NCBI GenBank assembly: GCA_002415465.1
Contig: DHYT01000176.1
Coordinates: 133-15,929, forward strand
Reading direction: 5' to 3'
Source: Desulfobulbaceae bacterium UBA5123
GTDB taxonomy: Bacteria; Desulfobacterota; Desulfobulbia; Desulfobulbales; UBA5123
DNA: 15,797 bases
Shown in pieces: positions 13,614 through 15,797 of the stretch. The position numbers and the translations under genes were made by a program. The notes under the pieces are model-generated. The model was not told the origin of the DNA. It saw only the letters and a list, made by a program, of their open reading frames with translations, and did no database searches. Every line of letters begins with the position of its first letter. Within the stretch, counting starts at the first letter, position 1.

Positions 13614-14369
13614 ATGAAGATTGCAATCAGCGGCAAGGGCGGCGTCGGCAAGACCACCATCATGGCGATGCTGGCGCATTACCTCAACCAAGAGGGGCGA
13701 GATGTACTGGTAATCGACGCCGATCCCAGTCCGCACATGGCGCAGTCCATCGGGGTTGAAAACGTCGATCGGATCGTCCCCATTGCCGACATGAAAGAGC
13801 TGCTGGTCGAGCGTTCCGGCAAGACCGAAGGCTCCTCCTTCTACAACCTGAACCCCCAGATCGATGACCTGCTGGCCGATTTCATCGTCGAGCGGAACGG
13901 CATCAAGCTGATGGTGCTGGGGGCGATCCAGACCGGCGACAAGGGGTGCGCCTGCCCCGAGAATACGGTGCTGAAGCGGATGCTCACCAGGCTTCTGCTG
14001 TCGCCTACCCAGGTGGTGCTGCTCGACATGGAGGCGGGGGTCGAGCATCTGGGGCGGGGGACCATCGCCGGGGTTGACCGGTTGCTGGTGGTGGTGATCC
14101 CGTCCAAATCCAGTGTTCGCACCGCCCTCAAGGTCAAGAAGCTGGCCGAGGATGTGGGGATCGCCAACATCGCCTTTGTCGGCAACCTGGTGCAGGACGC
14201 CGAGGACGAGGCCTTTCTGACCGAGGCCCTGGGGCAGGCGCCCATCGCCTTTTTCCCGGATGCCGCCGGGGTCCGCAAGACCGAGCGGGCCGGCCAGCCG
14301 ATAATCAATGCCGCCGCCGAGGTGGCGGCGGCGACCGAAGCCCTTGCCGCCCGCCTCTTGGCCGGGTAG
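13614..14369 (+). CDS. cooC: CooC-like nickel-insertion ATPase (CO dehydrogenase maturation, P-loop MinD/ParA type)
   Basis: This 251-residue cytoplasmic P-loop ATPase belongs to the SIMIBI MinD group. The deviant Walker A is GKGGVGKTT (7-15) with the signature Lys K8. VLVIDADPSPHMAQSIG (31-47) and LLDMEAGVEHLGRG follow as switch and Walker B regions. The CooC-specific CxC motif is present as GCACP with C112 and C114, the positions known in CooC1 of Carboxydothermus, where the pair binds nickel at the dimer interface. CooC helps insert Ni into the C-cluster of CO dehydrogenase. I chose the ATG at 13614 because AAGGG lies about 8 bases upstream. A start at 13542 would add 24 unrelated residues. 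No CODH or acetyl-CoA synthase gene is in the window, so the client enzyme is inferred. The protein ends in an Ala-rich helix. Confidence 0.85.
   Translation: MKIAISGKGGVGKTTIMAMLAHYLNQEGRDVLVIDADPSPHMAQSIGVENVDRIVPIADMKELLVERSGKTEGSSFYNLNPQIDDLLADFIVERNGIKLMVLGAIQTGDKGCACPENTVLKRMLTRLLLSPTQVVLLDMEAGVEHLGRGTIAGVDRLLVVVIPSKSSVRTALKVKKLAEDVGIANIAFVGNLVQDAEDEAFLTEALGQAPIAFFPDAAGVRKTERAGQPIINAAAEVAAATEALAARLLAG
14310..14332. repeat. Perfect GC hairpin near the 3' end of the cooC-like gene
   Basis: GCCGCCGCC (14310-14318) and GGCGGCGGC (14324-14332) are perfect 9-base inverted repeats with a 5-base loop. They encode the Ala-rich run AAAEVAAA. It could slow the ribosome or polymerase near the gene end, or may simply reflect GC-rich alanine codons. 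Confidence 0.45.
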
Positions 14370-14396
14370 CGGCGAGGTTGCCCCTCCCCGCCGGCC

Positions 14397-14915
14397 TCAG
14401 CCGAAACAGAGGCCGCAGTCCGGGCAGGTGTTGGTGCTGGTCTGGAAGGAGAAGCCGCAGGCCGGGCAGGTCGCCTGGCCGGCGTCGGCGTTAAAGACCC
14501 CGTCGACGAGATCCGCGCCGTGGTCGGCCAGCGCCGTCATCCGCTGGTGTTCGGCCTGGATGACGGCGAAGGCGTCGGCGGCGTCCTCCCGGCGCACCTG
14601 CAGGAAGAAATTCGACGGGCAGCACCCCTTGCCGCAGTTCCTCTCGTCGCCGACCAGCATCGTGCCGATCCGCTCCGCCTTGAGCAACTCCTCAAGGTGC
14701 CGCATGTCGGTGAGCGGCCCGCCCTGGATGTTCACCAGTTCATCGGCGGCGGTGAGGTCGCCCTTGCGCTGCGCCCGTTTTTCAGATTTGTTTTCATGCA
14801 GGGCCATAAATTGTCCGCCGGTGAGGAGCGTTGTTCCGCACACCCCGCACTGGCTGATGTCGGGCCGATATTCGTCGCGGCATTGCGGGCAGTATTTCAG
14901 TTCCGGATCAATCAT
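14397..14915 (-). CDS. Double zinc-ribbon protein with DUF2007-like central domain
   Basis: This 172-residue protein of unknown function has an N-terminal zinc ribbon (CPQC at 9-12 and CGVC at 23-26) and a C-terminal one (CPAC at 150-153 and CPDC at 164-167, plus C170). Between them a domain of about 60 residues (LVNIQGGPLTDMRHLEELLKAERI onward) looks like the DUF2007 'putative signal-transducing' fold, a ferredoxin-like a/b unit. It carries a further cysteine cluster, CGKGCC (94-99). No signal peptide or membrane segment is seen, so it should be cytoplasmic. Two metal sites at least are likely. The ATG at 14915 has AAGGA upstream, and the gene begins 21 bases after the hslU stop, so the two are probably co-transcribed. 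I do not recognise a named family for the whole protein. Confidence 0.75.
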   Translation of the reverse strand: MIDPELKYCPQCRDEYRPDISQCGVCGTTLLTGGQFMALHENKSEKRAQRKGDLTAADELVNIQGGPLTDMRHLEELLKAERIGTMLVGDERNCGKGCCPSNFFLQVRREDAADAFAVIQAEHQRMTALADHGADLVDGVFNADAGQATCPACGFSFQTSTNTCPDCGLCFG

Positions 14916-14936
14916 CTGTTTTTCCTTTCTGTTCGG

Positions 14937-15797
14937 TTAGAGAATAAATCGACTCAGGTCTTCGTCGGCGGCGATGTCGGCCAGTTGTTTCCTGACATAG
15001 TCGCCGCTCACCGTAAAGCTGCCGTTTTCCTTGTCCGGCGCCTCGAAGGAGAGTTCTTCCAGCAATCGTTCCATAATCGTATGGAGCCTGCGGGCCCCGA
15101 TGTTTTCGGTCTTGCGGTTGACGGTGGCGGCGATCGCGGCCATCTCCCGCAGCGCCTCCTCCTCGAAATCGAGATCGATGCCTTCGGTTGCCAGCAGGGC
15201 GGTGTACTGGCGGGTCAGGGCGTTTTGCGGCTCGGTGAGGATGCGGTAGAACTCTTCCTGGCCCAGGGGGTCGAGTTCGACCCGGATCGGGAAGCGGCCC
15301 TGCAACTCCGGGACCAGATCGCTTGGTTTGCTCATATGGAAGGCGCCGCTGGCGATGAACAGGATATGGTCGGTCTTGACCATCCCGTATTTGGTGGGGA
15401 CGGTTGCGCCTTCAACGATGGGGAGCAGATCCCGCTGCACCCCCTCCCGCGACACCTCGGGGCCGTGACCGCCGCCGCCCTGGCGGGAGGCGATCTTGTC
15501 GATTTCATCGAGGAAGACGATGCCGGTTTGCTCGGTGCGTTGGATGGCAAGTTTCTTGACCTTCTCCATGTCGATGAGCTTTTCGGCCTCCTGCTTGCGC
15601 AGGGCGTCCAGCGCCTCCCGCACCTTGAGCCGTTTTTGCTGCCGCTTGCTCGGGAAGATCTTGCCGAACATGTCCTTGAGGCTGTTCTCCATCCCTTCCA
15701 TGCCCGTGGCCGAGAGTATTTCAACCGCCGGCGAGGCGGCTGCCAGTTCCATCTCCACCTCCACTTCCCGGTCGTCGAGCTTGCCCTCGCGCAGCAT
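14937..15797 (-). CDS. hslU: HslU, ATPase subunit of HslUV protease, N-terminally truncated by the window
   Basis: These are the last 286 codons of HslU, the AAA+ unfoldase that feeds the HslV peptidase in the cytoplasm. The frame is open to the window edge. The first visible codon happens to be ATG, but it corresponds to an internal position, since full HslU is about 440-450 residues and the Walker A region is missing. Visible parts are most of the I domain ([15 protein letters not shown] to about residue 85), Walker [12 protein letters not shown] (93-103), [15 protein letters not shown], the GRFPIRVEL region (167-175), [16 protein letters not shown] (sensor 2 region) and the conserved C-terminal tail LSRFIL that docks into HslV. 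hslV would be expected further upstream, outside the window. A zinc-ribbon gene follows 21 bases later. Confidence 0.95.
   Translation of the reverse strand: MLREGKLDDREVEVEMELAAASPAVEILSATGMEGMENSLKDMFGKIFPSKRQQKRLKVREALDALRKQEAEKLIDMEKVKKLAIQRTEQTGIVFLDEIDKIASRQGGGGHGPEVSREGVQRDLLPIVEGATVPTKYGMVKTDHILFIASGAFHMSKPSDLVPELQGRFPIRVELDPLGQEEFYRILTEPQNALTRQYTALLATEGIDLDFEEEALREMAAIAATVNRKTENIGARRLHTIMERLLEELSFEAPDKENGSFTVSGDYVRKQLADIAADEDLSRFIL

Overview
This GC-rich stretch most likely comes from the chromosome of an anaerobic Gram-negative bacterium of the Desulfobacterota (deltaproteobacterial) type. That placement is inference. It rests on the style of the LeuD C-terminus, a CO-dehydrogenase-type nickel ATPase (CooC), many redox sensors (a c-type heme motif and two hemerythrin domains), and an LTA-synthase-like envelope sulfatase in a genome with Gram-negative-type HslU. 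No mobile element, CRISPR array, tRNA or rRNA was seen. Genes are tightly packed, and no gene-free stretch exceeds 300 bases.

Layout from left to right. (1) The 3' end of leuD on the + strand, cut by the window edge and followed by a hairpin and a rho-independent terminator. (2) A minus-strand envelope block: an OmpR-family response regulator and an overlapping sensor kinase, followed downstream by an LTA-synthase-family membrane sulfatase. The regions upstream of the regulator and of the sulfatase share two short sequence blocks, which suggests one regulon. (3) A large minus-strand diguanylate cyclase that fuses a periplasmic heme-motif (CxxCH) DUF3365/Tll0287-like sensor, a cysteine-rich PAS domain, GGDEF and a C-terminal hemerythrin domain. 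(4) A minus-strand TIGR01777-family SDR epimerase, divergent from an Fe-S 23S rRNA m5U methyltransferase (RlmD type). (5) A compact minus-strand cluster: bacteriohemerythrin, DUF1343/NamZ-like muramidase, SrkA-type kinase and a PBP4-like D,D-carboxypeptidase. Gaps are about 2 to 20 bases, and a good sigma70-type promoter and a long-stem leader hairpin lie in front. (6) A CooC-like ATPase on the + strand, divergent from that cluster. (7) The C-terminal two thirds of hslU with a small double-zinc-ribbon protein directly downstream, both on the minus strand.

Two themes recur. One is envelope and peptidoglycan upkeep (LTA-synthase-like enzyme with a two-component system, NamZ-like enzyme, PBP4-like enzyme). 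The other is diiron or heme gas and redox sensing (hemerythrin fused to a cyclase, and a stand-alone hemerythrin heading a cell-wall cluster). The most noteworthy items are the heme-PAS-GGDEF-hemerythrin fusion, the hemerythrin-led cell-wall operon, and the shared promoter blocks of the two-component system and the sulfatase.
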